A stretch of 64,000 nt of DNA, from positions 113,392 to 177,391 of the forward strand of contig BDDD01001946.1 of NCBI GenBank assembly GCA_001972305.1. The letters run 5' to 3'. The stretch's first letter is position 1; each line of letters opens with the position of its first letter. The translations under genes and the position numbers were made by a program. Positions 22,435 to 33,091 of this stretch are shown here, piece by piece. The notes beneath the pieces are model-generated. The model did no database searches. It was not told the DNA's origin and saw nothing but the letters and a program-made list of their open reading frames with translations. The stretch comes from Cephalotus follicularis (taxonomy: Eukaryota > Streptophyta > Magnoliopsida > Oxalidales > Cephalotaceae).

Positions 22435-24286
22435 GAGGAAGAGGGAAGGGGAGCACCTTTTTTAGTGGCACGAATTTGGGAGCGGATGATACAGAGCCCG
22501 GCGTCCGAGATATAGGAAGCCCACTAACAAAACTTGACGTCATGCTATCCGCTGTGTTTAGCGTGCATATTTGTAGAGAGTCCGAAGAAGCATCCCGAAG
22601 GGCTAGGGTGGGATCCGCGGAATGTGTTGAAGGGGTTGGGAGAGGACTATCAAAGGGGGGAAGGGGAGGGTAGAGAGTGGCTTGTGCTGGTTGATATGGG
22701 CTGGCAAGGATGGCATGAGCAGCTTGAATGCATGCCATGACCGGGGGGTCATTGTCCTGGATATGTAACACATGTTGGGGAGAAGGACTAAGGAGGGCTG
22801 AATTATTAGAAGAAGGAAGACGTTGTTGGGATTGGACAAGGGGCGTATGATCCAGGGGCAAGCTTGGAGATAGGTCGGCATTTTGGAAGGGAGGAGAATC
22901 TGCAGGATTAGTTTGTAAGTTAGCCGGGGAGGGAGTATTTGGCAGGATGGGCAGGAGTGGGGGCAGGGCGTTGGTTGGTTCATATGGGGTGGACAGGGTG
23001 CTGGGATCACCCAAGGTAGGCAAACTAGATAAGTCACAGTCTTCCGTTAGACTGTGGAAAGAGTTGTGGAGGACGATGGGTTGGGAATCATGCCCACTGT
23101 CCAGGTGGTTGGCAGGAGTGGGAGATTGGGCAGGAGCCGAAACCAAGAGTGGGATAGCTGCAGGTTGGGTAGGGCACACAGCATTGAGAGAAGGTAGATC
23201 AATAGCTTGAGTGGTGGGTTGCGAAGGAGGGGGAATTGGGTTACTGAAATGTGTGCTCAAGGTCACATGAGCATTTTGACAAACAGGTGGTGGGATGGGA
23301 TTAGGGGCGGGCTGGTTGGTGACATGGGTTCTGTTAGGATGCCTGGCAACACCTGCAGGCAGAGCAGCACCCACCACAACCGCATTTGAGATTAGGGAAG
23401 ATGCGTTACCTTGCAGAGAAGAGGTGGAAGGCTCGACAGCTTGTGGAGGAGCCTGGGATTGTTTCCTACGGCATATGGATTCTTGGTGTCCTTGGAGGTG
23501 GCAGAAAGTGCAGTATCCAATCCGTAGATCATACTCGATCTTCTGGTGGAAAGGAACCTCTGAGCCTATGGCAATGACGACCACTTCAGGGAGCTTGACT
23601 GCTAAATCCATCTCCACGCATAAACGTGGCGCCATCGGGTGCTTCATTTTTTTGGTTCGTTCGTCCAGGCGCAAGAAACGCCCAAATGAGTTGCCAATGA
23701 TTTCCAAGATAGCCGGGTTTTGACATGGTAAAGGTAAACCTGGGAGGCGTAGCCACATAGCCGAGAGGCTGGAGTCATTGCGTTTGGTGAAGTCAGCTGT
23801 CCATCTGAGGAGAAGATAACGACGATTATAAAAAATTTTGGACTCCCTAGACCAAGCTTTGGCAAAATCCTCTGCTGAATGAAGATGGATTAAAATGTGT
23901 TTAGGGTCTAGCAGCCCCACAGTAGCAGGAAGAATCAACCCCCAGGAAGAGTTGATGTGGTGTTCAAACAAATCCACTGGCGGGCGAAGGAGGCTAAATT
24001 TGGCGATGAGACTGTATGCATGGAAATCTGACGCTAGTTTCACGTCATGGGGAGAAAGATTGACAAGCGGCATACCATGTAAAGATGATGGAGATTTTGG
24101 GTTTATGTGGATCTTGGGAACATCTGGAAGCTGGGAAATGGGAATCAGAGGCGCTGATGAAGGCCGGCCCAGCGCTGATTTGTACGACGGTTTGAGTTGG
24201 AGGAGCGGGCCAGAAGATGTTGAAGGTGCAAAGGGGTGGGAGGGGTCAGGGGGGGTCAGGGCCGGGCTGGGCAGGTGGCACTCCAC
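22427..24286 (-). CDS. LINE ORF1 protein (DUF4283 and zinc knuckle)
   Basis: 619 aa, open throughout. In plant L1 elements ORF1 binds the element's RNA. Residues about 75-235 look like DUF4283 (FHAYSLIAKFSLLRPP, LLLRWTADF, WLRLPGLPLP). A zinc knuckle CTFCHLQGHQESIC (CX2CX4HX4C) follows near residue 258. The C-terminal half is a long Pro/Ser-rich low-complexity tail. The stop overlaps the ORF2 start in ATGATTAA, which suggests coupled re-initiation, an inference. The ATG at 24286 is the first in the frame close to the 5' end. Confidence 0.85.
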   Translation of the reverse strand: MECHLPSPALTPPDPSHPFAPSTSSGPLLQLKPSYKSALGRPSSAPLIPISQLPDVPKIHINPKSPSSLHGMPLVNLSPHDVKLASDFHAYSLIAKFSLLRPPVDLFEHHINSSWGLILPATVGLLDPKHILIHLHSAEDFAKAWSRESKIFYNRRYLLLRWTADFTKRNDSSLSAMWLRLPGLPLPCQNPAILEIIGNSFGRFLRLDERTKKMKHPMAPRLCVEMDLAVKLPEVVVIAIGSEVPFHQKIEYDLRIGYCTFCHLQGHQESICRRKQSQAPPQAVEPSTSSLQGNASSLISNAVVVGAALPAGVARHPNRTHVTNQPAPNPIPPPVCQNAHVTLSTHFSNPIPPPSQPTTQAIDLPSLNAVCPTQPAAIPLLVSAPAQSPTPANHLDSGHDSQPIVLHNSFHSLTEDCDLSSLPTLGDPSTLSTPYEPTNALPPLLPILPNTPSPANLQTNPADSPPFQNADLSPSLPLDHTPLVQSQQRLPSSNNSALLSPSPQHVLHIQDNDPPVMACIQAAHAILASPYQPAQATLYPPLPPFDSPLPTPSTHSADPTLALRDASSDSLQICTLNTADSMTSSFVSGLPISRTPGSVSSAPKFVPLKKVLPFPLPHD

Positions 24287-24374
24287 CAGTCATTGGTGGA
24301 GAAGCCATAGTTGCAGGTCAGGGATGACGACCTGCAACGGGAAAATGTTTGAAAGCTGATTGTTTTTTATAGTT

Positions 24375-25739
24375 AGCCGGGTGTATCTTGTTCAAATACT
24401 CTTTCTTTTGTTGTATCCGATGAATTGAATAACCGTTGGAAAAGTCAAATAGAAACTTCAAAGGCCTAGTACTTCTTGGGAATATTGAATTTAGGCATTT
24501 GACCTTCCTCATGAGGAAAACTTGCCATGGTTACATTTTGTCACAATAAAGTACAAGGTAAATTGGGTTACAGTTTCTGCTGCCCATATTGCTGAATTGT
24601 TTTTTTTTTTTCCAGTAATTTTAGTTGAAAAAATTCTTCTCGATCATCCAAGTATTTTTTTTTTCAACAAAAACATAAAACTTAATTGTCAAAAAATACA
24701 TACTTCTTGTGCATCCCATTTTAGAATGTAGCTTTTGCTTCGTTGTAGTATAAAAACACATCTTTTCACTGAACAAAAGAGAAAAAACACATTTTTTTAA
24801 TCAATCCTATGTTTTTTTTAATTCCTATTTTTTTAATTCCTAAAAAACCTAGTTACAAACGAAATGAATAAGAGAGAATGGTGAGTTTGGAGAGTAGTGT
24901 TAAAAAGACTTTTTTTTGCAAGACGCGTACAGTTTCTGTTGCCCATATTGCTGAAATGTTTTTTTTTTCCAGTAATTTTATTTGAAAAAAATTCTTCTCA
25001 ATCATCCACATATTTTTTTTTTCAACAAAAACATAAAACTTAACTGTCAAAAAATACATACTTCTTGTGCGTCCCATTTTGGAATGCAGCTTTTGCTTCG
25101 GCCTCGTATAAAAACACATCTTTTTACCGAAGAAAAGAGAAAAAACACATTTTTTTAATCAATCCTATGTTTTTTTAATTCCTAAAAAACCTAGTTACAA
25201 GCGAAATGAATAAGAGAGAATGGTGAGTTTGGAGAGTAGTGTTAAAAAGACTTCTTTTTTTGCAAGACGTACGTGAAATTTGCCATATAACAAAATAACA
25301 ATAATAATTAAATTAAATATTTTTTCACTCATTATATATATAGAAAAAGAGGGGGGGAAATTAAGAGATTGAAGTTGTTGCTAACTGAGATGAACCTTGA
25401 ATCTAGAGGAAATGCACGTAGTTTGATAGTTTGACTCGTCTTTTGTGTTTTCACTATCGGATCATTTGATTTATCGTCCTATAGGAGGTTGTTGTTCCAA
25501 ATTCTCTCTTTGTTGGTTCGACTCTCAACTTTTAAAACTCTGCGTCTCTAAATTCTCCGTAACAACTTTAAAACTCTGCGTGTATGTGTGTTTGGTGTCA
25601 TTATTGAAAATAAAATTATTGTTGAGAAAACACTTCAAATCCCACACTTGAAATTTTTGTTTGCCACCACGTAAATTTATTGTGTTTGTTGATTTATGGT
25701 TGTGTTTCTGTGCAAGGAATTACTCTTCAGTTCCTAACA
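24375..25739. other. Spacer with a unit-A-only tandem duplication and a possible LTR remnant
   Basis: The stretch beginning ACAGTTTCTG(C/T)TGCCCATAT occurs at about 24566 and 24929 (offset about 363 bp). Unit B has it once (about 49335), so it duplicated after the units separated. The last few hundred bases, ending CAGTTCCTAACA at 25739, look like the tail of a Copia LTR because a primer-site-like sequence and gag start follow. Its left edge is unclear. Confidence 0.6.
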
Positions 25740-27610
25740 AAGTTGTCAGAGATATGTTCAAAGGTTTGGGTTTCCGTTGCTATAGGTTCCACTAAATTGG
25801 GGTCTCACTGTTGAGAAACTACAATGAAGGTACATCTAAATTTGAGATTTTTTTATTATATGAAAAGAATAATTTTATTTTATGGCAGAGTACCCATTCA
25901 AATTATTCTAGTACAACAAGATTGATTGGACATTAGAAGACGAAAGGCCAGAAGAGGCGACTGATAAATATTGACAGAAAATTCAGAAGAAAGCGATCAA
26001 CACAACACAATCAATTTTGTACTCTTCAATTCTTAACAAAGAGATATCAACAAGAAAAAAAAAAATAAAGGAATAAAAAAAAAAGAAAAAAATAAAAAAA
26101 AAAATATAAAAAAATTAAAAAATATTATATATAAAAAAAAAAAAAAAAAATAAAATATGAAAAAAAAAACAAAAAAAAAATAATAAAAAAAAAAAAAAAA
26201 AAAAAAGAATTAGAAAACGAAATGACATAACGGGTGACTGATAGAAACTAGCAGAAAATTCAGAAGAAAGCGTGACGTCAAACACAAGCAGGTTAGCACT
26301 CTTCAATTCCTAATAAAGTTGTATCAGGGACAGGTCCAAAGGTTTTAGGGTTTTCGCTGCTGAGAATATTACAATTGAAGGTATGTCTAAATTTGAGATT
26401 CCTTTGGAAATAACAATTTTACTGTGACAGAAATTCAAAATGTTTTGGTACACAACAAGTCATTGATTGGATATTAGAAGAAGAAACGTCAGAAGGGGCT
26501 ACTAATAGAGACTTGCAGAAAATTCAAAAGAAAACGATCAACACAATCAGGTTAACACTCTTCAATTCCTAGCAAAGTGCTTTCAGAGACAGGTTTAAAG
26601 GTTTAGTGTTTTCCACTACTGAGAAGACAACAATGGAAAAAGGTATGTCTAAATTTGAGATTCTTTTATTTATTGGAAAGAACAATTTTACTTTATGACA
26701 GAGTACTCATTCAAAATTTTCTGGTACAACAAGACATTGATTGAGCATTAGAAGACAAAAGGCCAGAAGGGGTTACTGATAGACACTGACAAAAAATTCA
26801 GAAAAAAGCAAGGTTAGCACTCTTCAATTCCAAAAAAAAAAAAGTGGTATCGGGGACAGATTTAAAGGTTTAGGGCTTTCCGTTGCTGAGAAGACTACAA
26901 TGGAAAAAGGTATCTCTAAATTTGAGATTCTTTTATTTATTGGAAACAACAATTTTACTTGGTGACAAAACTCATTCAAAATGTTCTGGTACAACAAGAC
27001 ATTGATTGAGCATTAGAAGATGAAATGCCAGAAGGGGTTATTGACAGAGACTGACAAAAAATTCAAAAAAAAGAAAGGTTATCACTCTTCAATTTCAAAA
27101 AAAAAATGGTATCCGAGACAGGCTCAAATGTTCAGGGGTTTTTGCTGTTGAGAAGAGTACAATGGAAGATATGTCTAAATTTGAGATTCCTTTGGAAAGA
27201 ACAATTGTACTTTGTGACATAGTATTTATTTAAAATGTTCTGGTACAACAGGGCATTGATTGGACATTAGAAGATAAAAGCCCATAAAGGGTGACTGATA
27301 GAAACTGGCAGAAAATTAAAAAGAAAGCGGTTAACACAATCAAGTTAGCACATTTCAATTCCTTAAAAAGTGGCATCAGAGATGGGTTCAAAGGTTTAGG
27401 GGCTGAGAAAACTATAATTAATGTATGTCTAATTTTGAGATTCTTTTATTTGATGGAAAGAACAATTTTACTTTGTGACAGAGTACTCATTCAAAATGTT
27501 CTGATACAACAAGACATTGATTGGGTATTAGAAGAAGAAATGCCAGAAGGGATGACTAATACAGACTATCACACAATCAGGTTAGCTCTTGCTCTAGAAA
27601 TAAAGTGTTG
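25740..27610 (+). repeat. Seven-monomer tandem array derived from a Copia gag start, unit A
   Basis: Monomers start at about 25740, 26037, 26315, 26575, 26842, 27105 and 27370, a period near 265 bp. Each begins with a tRNA-Met primer-site-like AAGTGGTATCAGAG, then TTCAAAGGTTTAGGG, then the start of a Copia gag (ATGTCTAAATTTGAGATTC, GTTCTGGTACAACAAGACAT). Each ends with CTCTTCAATTCCT, which resembles an LTR end. It is a fossil of a Copia element whose 5' region was amplified. Unit B has the same seven. Confidence 0.85.
26042..26227. other. Base-overwritten patch: every difference from unit B is to A
   Basis: Aligned by hand to 50456-50641 with no gap, about 80 positions differ. Every one of them is C, G or T in unit B and A here. 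The 25 or so surviving non-A bases all match unit B in place. Flanks of about 100 bp are essentially identical. This looks like missing base calls written as A in the assembly. A long minus-strand Phe-rich open frame here is a by-product. Confidence 0.9.
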
Positions 27611-28900
27611 AAGGAGACCATACTGAAGGATTTAATAAGCAAACTCAAGACTATACATTGAAGTCATTGACGAAATAGATTGATTATGTTTGAAGATAGG
27701 TTTATTCGTTGAAGATGGATGAAGGTACGGGTCTTTAATGCTCAATTAATAAATATTTTTTAGGATGACTTAAAAGTAAGAAGAAAAGGCATTGTTCTCT
27801 ACCTTGCCCAGATCTTACAGTTCAGACAATGTTAGCAGACAAATTTACGTAGAAGTTGGATGGTGTGATTGTCTTGTTACGTGAGAATGAAAGACTAATG
27901 GAAAATGTAAACTCAACAGACGAGGGGAATGCACTAGTTGTGGAGACTTATAATCGATGTAGGACTCAAGAAAGGGGAAGCAGTGACACAAGTTATGAAG
28001 ATCAAAATCAAAGCCTCGAGATGATAGTAAGATTGAATGTTACTAAAACGGTTGAGAGAATGGCCATACAAAATATCGTTGCAGGAAGTTCAAGGAGAAT
28101 TTGATGAGCTTCAAAACGTCCAAAGATAAGGTCAATCTAAAGGATGATAATGACTCTGGTACAAATGCGTTTATCTGGCAAGATGATCGTGATGTTATCT
28201 TGGCTAATAACATGAATGAAAACCACTTGAGATTGAATGTTACTACTATGGTGTGGAGGGTCATATCCAATATCGTTGTAAGATGTTCAAGGAGGATTTG
28301 ATGAGCTTCAAGAACTTTATAGAAAGCGATCAACACAATCAGATTAGCTCTTGCTTTCAAAGGATTTATGGAGCAAACACGAGAATATCTATCACTTTTC
28401 AATGAATAAATCCATCTTCAAACACAATTTTACAAACCATTATCAATGAATTTAATAAGCTAGTGTCTCAATTATTAAATATTTCTAAGGATAAGTTGAA
28501 GTAAGAAGAAAAAGTGTTGTTGTTGTTAGCAGACAAATCTACGTTGAAGTTGGATGATGTGACTGACTTGTTACATAAGAATGAGAGACTAATGGAGAGT
28601 GTGAACTAAACAGACAAGTGGAATGCACTAGCCGTGGAAACTTCTAATCGACAGAGGACTTGAGAGAGGGGATATCGTGGCACAAGTTGGAGATAAAATT
28701 CAAAGTCTCGAGATGATAATGAAATTGAATGCTACTATTGTGGAGAGAAGGGTCATCATCATATCCAATATCGTTGCAAAATTTTTTAGGAGGATTTGAT
28801 AAGCTTGAAGAAGTCCAAAGAAAAGTTATAGCTCAAGGAAGATAATGACTCTGGTACAACTGCAACTATCTGGCAAGATGGTGGTGATGTACCCTAATAA
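27611..28900 (+). mobile_element. Copia gag remainder with repeated zinc-knuckle block, unit A
   Basis: Downstream of the array, pieces of the rest of a Copia gag are visible. The zinc-knuckle block appears in three versions, near 28020-28100, 28220-28300 and 28710-28800. The last is the clearest (CYYCGEKGHHHIQYRC). Neighbouring segments such as GAAAGCGATCAACACAATCA are repeated as well. Fossil, broken. No pol is seen. Confidence 0.7.
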
Positions 28901-30044
28901 TATTAAGAATAGTACATAAGGAGGCGAGTTTGTACATTGTGATTACACAAAACAAAATTTAAATACAAAGGGGGATCACACAAACTTGATACTAATCACA
29001 CAAAACTTTTGGTAACAAATTCACCTAACCCAAATCCAGACCCTCTATGATTGAACTTTTATCGTCATTCCCAATCAACCCACTTATCAACTAAGTCAAC
29101 TCTCTATTAACTAAGAATACTAATGGAGACTCACTTGGTTGTTATCTCTGCTTTGCCTAATCACCAGGAGCCACCACTCCCTCATACCGATTCATGGTCA
29201 TACGAATTCATCTTCACCACCACCATTGGTTGACCGCATCACGCCTTTGGCTGCACGCATGGGCAATAACATTGGCTTTACCATCTTAGTTTTTGGTATT
29301 AGGCTAACAAAAAATAAAAGGCTACTTGCTCACAAAGATTGGGAAAACAGAGTTTAAGTATATGAACTTATGTATGCATATATCTGTGTTTTGGAGTGAG
29401 AGTGGGTCGCATTAGATAGAGAAAAGGGAGAGGTGAAAGAGATGAAAGGGTGTTTTTGATATGTTTAAATAAATGTTGGTTGACTAACAATTTATCTTTT
29501 TTTTTTTGGTAGGATTTTTGAATAGTTCAAGGAGTTATGAATCATTTCGGATATTGAAGGGATGCTTTTATTGTGAAACCTAACTTTAGGAAGGTTTTTG
29601 TGATTGCCATTATCTTTGATTAATAAAGATGGTGGTTTTGTGTTAGATCTAGTTGTTCTGCTAATTGTTACCTTTGTAGCATGAATAACTTTTTAGTTTC
29701 AGGTAGACTGTTGACAAATATTTTGATAGATGAGCTACTTATAAAAAAAAACTGGTAGTTGAGCTCAGATTTTTTTTCCCATATCAAAATTTACCATGAA
29801 ATGAATAACCTATGATGACAATGAGACCATAGTTTTTGGATACCTTTTCAAAAATCAAAGTGTGCGCTGCCAATACTCTAAGATAAGAAGCATGCTTTGA
29901 CACCTCTTTGATTCCAGGCAAGAAACAATGCCCTTGTTTTGATCACTGGCTCATTAAGTATGTCAAGCTATCGGTATGTGATAATTATTGGTTGACTTAA
30001 TATTCTTGAACTGTATGTCCTTTCTTTTTATGTTACTCTGGGGA
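28901..30044. other. Spacer to the truncated Gypsy end, unit A
   Basis: No gene is supported. A 72-codon plus-strand open frame (29139-29357) is shared with unit B, but the copies are too similar for that to show selection. AT-rich, with T-runs. Confidence 0.5.
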
Positions 30045-30375
30045 CCCTAAATCTGCATATGATTGATTTCTAAACAAAGCTCTCTGTCTTGTTCTCTGTT
30101 ATTATAGCTAGGGGCTCTGCTTCCACCCATTTGGTGAAGTAATTTACTGCCACGATCATGAACTTTCTTTGCTGCGATGATAGGGGTAACGGTCCCGCAA
30201 AATCCATTCCTCACTGCGTGAAGGGCCAAGGTGCAGTGATTGATGCCAGAGGTTCTGAAGGTCTTCTACTTATGTTGGCATTCCTCTGATACTTATCACA
30301 TTTTTGCACAAATTAGATGGTATCTTGGTGCATGGTTATCCCGAAATATCCTTGTCTCAATAATTTTTTGGACAA
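30045..30375 (-). pseudogene. Gypsy copy 2 integrase part
   Basis: The minus strand reads a zinc-finger end (CDKYQR), then GMDFAGPLP and KFMIVAVNYFTKWVEAEPLA, the start of the Gypsy integrase core. It ends abruptly near 30045. The upstream part of the integrase lies beyond the nested Copia element, at about 33097-33350 (YALREVHKGICENH). Confidence 0.8.
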
Positions 30376-30380
30376 GGTTC

Positions 30381-30804
30381 TTGTTGGATATATTGGTGCA
30401 TTAGCATAAAGCTAATTTAATATTTCACGCGGAAAGAAATTTAAGAGAGGAAAAGGAATTAGAAAATTGCATAGAAGAAATAATTTGAGAAAATGAATGA
30501 GAGAATTTGAGGGATGAAAAAGTGTTAATGGAGAAAAACTCTTACTGCCTTATAAATTTCCTTACAAAGAGCACATATTTATAGTACAAGGAAAACATTA
30601 AAATAAGAGCAATAGAATTCCAAATGGAATTCTATGTTGACCACATTCAAACTTCAAGCCATTCAAAAGCACACATGGCTTGAATACATTGAATTTATTG
30701 TACTTTAATATAAAATCATCACAACTTTCACATGGGCTGCCACATTTGAATATGGTGATCAATGTAGGTGTGCTACCAACCGTGGAATGGTTGACAATTC
30801 AACA
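30381..30804 (-). repeat. 3' LTR of the nested Copia
   Basis: TGTTGGATATATTGG to CAATTCAACA. It lies beside a purine-rich tract (on the minus strand GTCAAGGAGGAG) that fits the polypurine tract. Confidence 0.95.
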
Positions 30805-31317
30805 CTCCTCCTTGACACTCATTCCACGAACTCCAAGTTTGTCCCGCAGAAATTCAAACTTAGCCTTTGGAAGTGCTTTAGTAAAAATATCTGCAATTTG
30901 TTCGTCAGTGCCGCAGTGGATTAAGCTGATTTCACCATTGCTTTCAGCTTCCCTGAGAAAATGATATTTTATCTGGATGTGTTTTGTTTTGCGGTGTTGG
31001 ACCGGATTTTTGGCAATCGCAATTGCCGACTTACTATCGCAATACAACACAGTTGACTTTTGCTGAATTTCACCCATTTCAGCAAGAATTCTTCTCAGCC
31101 AAATTGCTTGATTTGCCGCTGCACAGGCTGCAATGTACTCTGCTTCAGCGGTGGATTGAGCCACTGTTGCTTGTTTTTGTGATAGCCATGAGAACACACC
31201 ATTTCCAAATGAAAAAGTGTAACCGGATGTACTTTTCATGTCATCCAATGATCCAGCCCAATCACTATCCGTGTAGCCAACTAGATCTGCATTTTTTGAC
31301 GGTTTGTAAAAAATACC
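30805..31317 (-). pseudogene. Copia RNase H region
   Basis: The minus strand reads SGYTFSFGNGVFSWLSQKQA, then STAEAEYIAACAAANQAIWL, CDSKSAIAIAKNP and GTDEQIADIFTKAL. This is the C-terminal RNase H domain of Copia pol with its usual acidic positions. Its upstream end runs into the gap. Confidence 0.9.
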
Positions 31318-31814
31318 NNNNNNNNNNNNNNNNNNNNNNNNNNNNNNNNNNNNNNNNNNNNNNNNNNNNNNNNNNNNNNNNNNNNNNNNNNNNNNNNNNN
31401 NNNNNNNNNNNNNNNNNNNNNNNNNNNNNNNNNNNNNNNNNNNNNNNNNNNNNNNNNNNNNNNNNNNNNNNNNNNNNNNNNNNNNNNNNNNNNNNNNNNN
31501 NNNNNNNNNNNNNNNNNNNNNNNNNNNNNNNNNNNNNNNNNNNNNNNNNNNNNNNNNNNNNNNNNNNNNNNNNNNNNNNNNNNNNNNNNNNNNNNNNNNN
31601 NNNNNNNNNNNNNNNNNNNNNNNNNNNNNNNNNNNNNNNNNNNNNNNNNNNNNNNNNNNNNNNNNNNNNNNNNNNNNNNNNNNNNNNNNNNNNNNNNNNN
31701 NNNNNNNNNNNNNNNNNNNNNNNNNNNNNNNNNNNNNNNNNNNNNNNNNNNNNNNNNNNNNNNNNNNNNNNNNNNNNNNNNNNNNNNNNNNNNNNNNNNN
31801 NNNNNNNNNNNNNN
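31318..31814. other. Assembly gap, 497 N
   Basis: A run of N inside the nested Copia element. Between gag on one side and RNase H on the other, a Copia element normally carries protease, integrase and reverse transcriptase, around 3 kb. The stated gap length is therefore probably not the true one, unless the element is internally shortened. Confidence 0.95.
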
Positions 31815-32500
31815 TTGTCTCCGTTGAGATTTTCCACCTTTCGGTTGAAATTTATTTTTGTGCTTTGATTGAAAAGCACCTTCGATGGAAACTTCTGTCC
31901 TCCTGGAGATTCTTTGTTCGTGAGCTTGTAGAGAACCGACAAGTTCGGTGACGGAGAGTTCAGAAAGATTTCTGGTCTCTTCGATGATATTTACCACAGA
32001 ATCAAACTTTTCGGTGAGGGAAATTAAAAATTTCTCAATTATTCGTTGATTCGTGATGTTGCCGCCGTAGGACTTCATTTGGTTGAAAACTTCAATTGCT
32101 CTAGAAGAGAAATCTTTGATAGTCTCCCCTTTTGTCATTCGGAGATTCTCAAAGTCTCTTCGAAGAGTTTGAAGTTTGACGGCCCGAATTTTAACGGTGC
32201 CTTTGAACTCGTCTTGTAATGTGTCCCATGCTTCTTTTGCCGATGTAGAATTCATGATTCTCGGAAAAATGGAATCCGACACAGCTAGATGAATTTTGGC
32301 GAGTGCGCCTGCATCTTTTTTCTGCCATTCCTTCATTGGGACTGTTGTCGGTGAGCTTTCGGATTTTGTGGTAGTAGTGGTCGTGCTTTCCGCAGCTTCC
32401 GTTTTTTCTTTTAACGGAGCGGCGACTTTTGGAATGCTGTTTTCCACTACTTCCCACAAATCGTAGGCTCGTAAAATGGTTTTGATTTTTATGCTTCAAA
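31815..32500 (-). pseudogene. Copia gag region
   Basis: The minus strand reads WQKKDAGALAKIHLAVSDSI, then SAKEAWDTLQDEFKG, LQTLRRDFENLRMTKGET and KFLISLTEKFDSVV. This is the UBN2-type gag of plant Copia elements, which forms the RNA-packaging particle. It enters the gap at its C-terminal side. Confidence 0.9.
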
Positions 32501-32651
32501 AATCAAAATTTTCGCCGGAGAAGACGGGTATCGCGTTTGCTGAGGTTGAAGAAGCCATAGCGGAAAAAATCGGAGTATTGTCGGAGTAATGCCGCGGTGG
32601 TGCCGGAATAGTGCTAAAATTGTGCCGGTAATTGTGCCGTCGAGATCGACT

Positions 32652-32668
32652 AGTTCTCTGATACCAGT
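32652..32668 (-). other. Primer-binding site of the nested Copia
   Basis: On the minus strand ACTGGTATCAGAGAAC lies directly after the LTR end. TGGTATCAGAG matches the 3' end of initiator tRNA-Met, the usual Copia primer. Confidence 0.85.
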
Positions 32669-33091
32669 TGTTGGATATATTGGTGCATTAGCATAAAGCT
32701 AATTTAATATTTCATGCGGAAAGAAATTTAAGAGAGGAAAAGGAATTAGAAAATTGCATAGAAGAAATAATTTGAGAAAAGGAATGAGAGAATTTGAGGG
32801 ATGAAAAAGTGTTAATGGAGAAAAACTCTTACTACCTTATAAATTTCCTTACAAAGAGCACATATTTATAGTACAAGGAAAACATTAAAATAAGAGCAAT
32901 AGAATTCCAAATGGAATTCTATGTTGACGACATTCAAACTTCAAGCCATTCAAAAGCTCACATGGCTTGAATACATTGAATTTATTGTACTTTAATATAA
33001 AATCATCACAACTTTCACATGGGCTGCCACATTTGAATATGGTGATCAATGTAGGTGTGCTACCAACCGTGGAATGGTTGACAATTCAACA
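32669..33091 (-). repeat. 5' LTR of the nested Copia
   Basis: Near-identical partner of 30381-30804, directly followed on the plus strand by the second GTTCT. Confidence 0.95.

Larger units (their letters stand above)
18510..24374 (-). mobile_element. L1-type LINE with RNase H, inserted in unit A
   Basis: Minus-strand non-LTR retrotransposon of about 5.86 kb. A 3' poly(A) appears as a T run at 18513-18524. The 5' end is near 24369. Flanking TAGTT (18510-18514 and 24370-24374) is the target duplication, and unit B near 49231-49239 shows the empty site. ORF1 overlaps ORF2 by 8 nt. ORF2 has endonuclease, reverse transcriptase, zf-RVT and RNase H parts. The reverse transcriptase carries several deletions, so the copy cannot move by itself. 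Confidence 0.95.
5330..30044. repeat. Segmental duplication unit A (spacer part)
   Basis: After removing the Copia insertion (5775-10984) and the LINE (18515-24369), this region aligns in order with unit B at 41067-54411, at high identity by eye with scattered indels. The paired landmarks are the ORF remnant, tandem duplication, promoter-like leader, R3H-like pseudogene, foldback, Copia-gag array and truncated Gypsy end. Both junctions with Gypsy are the same in the two units, so the copies arose by duplication and not by separate insertions. Confidence 0.9.

Noticed and set aside
22303-24359. Plus-strand open frames over the LINE
   Set aside because: Antisense to a clear ORF1/ORF2 reading on the minus strand with recognisable domains.
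26115-26306. Minus-strand Phe-rich open frame
   Set aside because: It exists only because bases were overwritten with A on the plus strand; the unit B counterpart does not have it.
25740-27610. Regularly spaced repeats, CRISPR-like at first glance
   Set aside because: The period is about 265 bp and the whole monomer repeats, with Copia gag content; this is a eukaryotic tandem array.
29139-29357. 72-codon plus-strand frame shared by both units
   Set aside because: The units are too similar for shared openness to show selection, and no homology is recognised.
31265-32459. Long open frames crossing the N gap
   Set aside because: Runs of N cannot contain stops, so the frame length is meaningless there.
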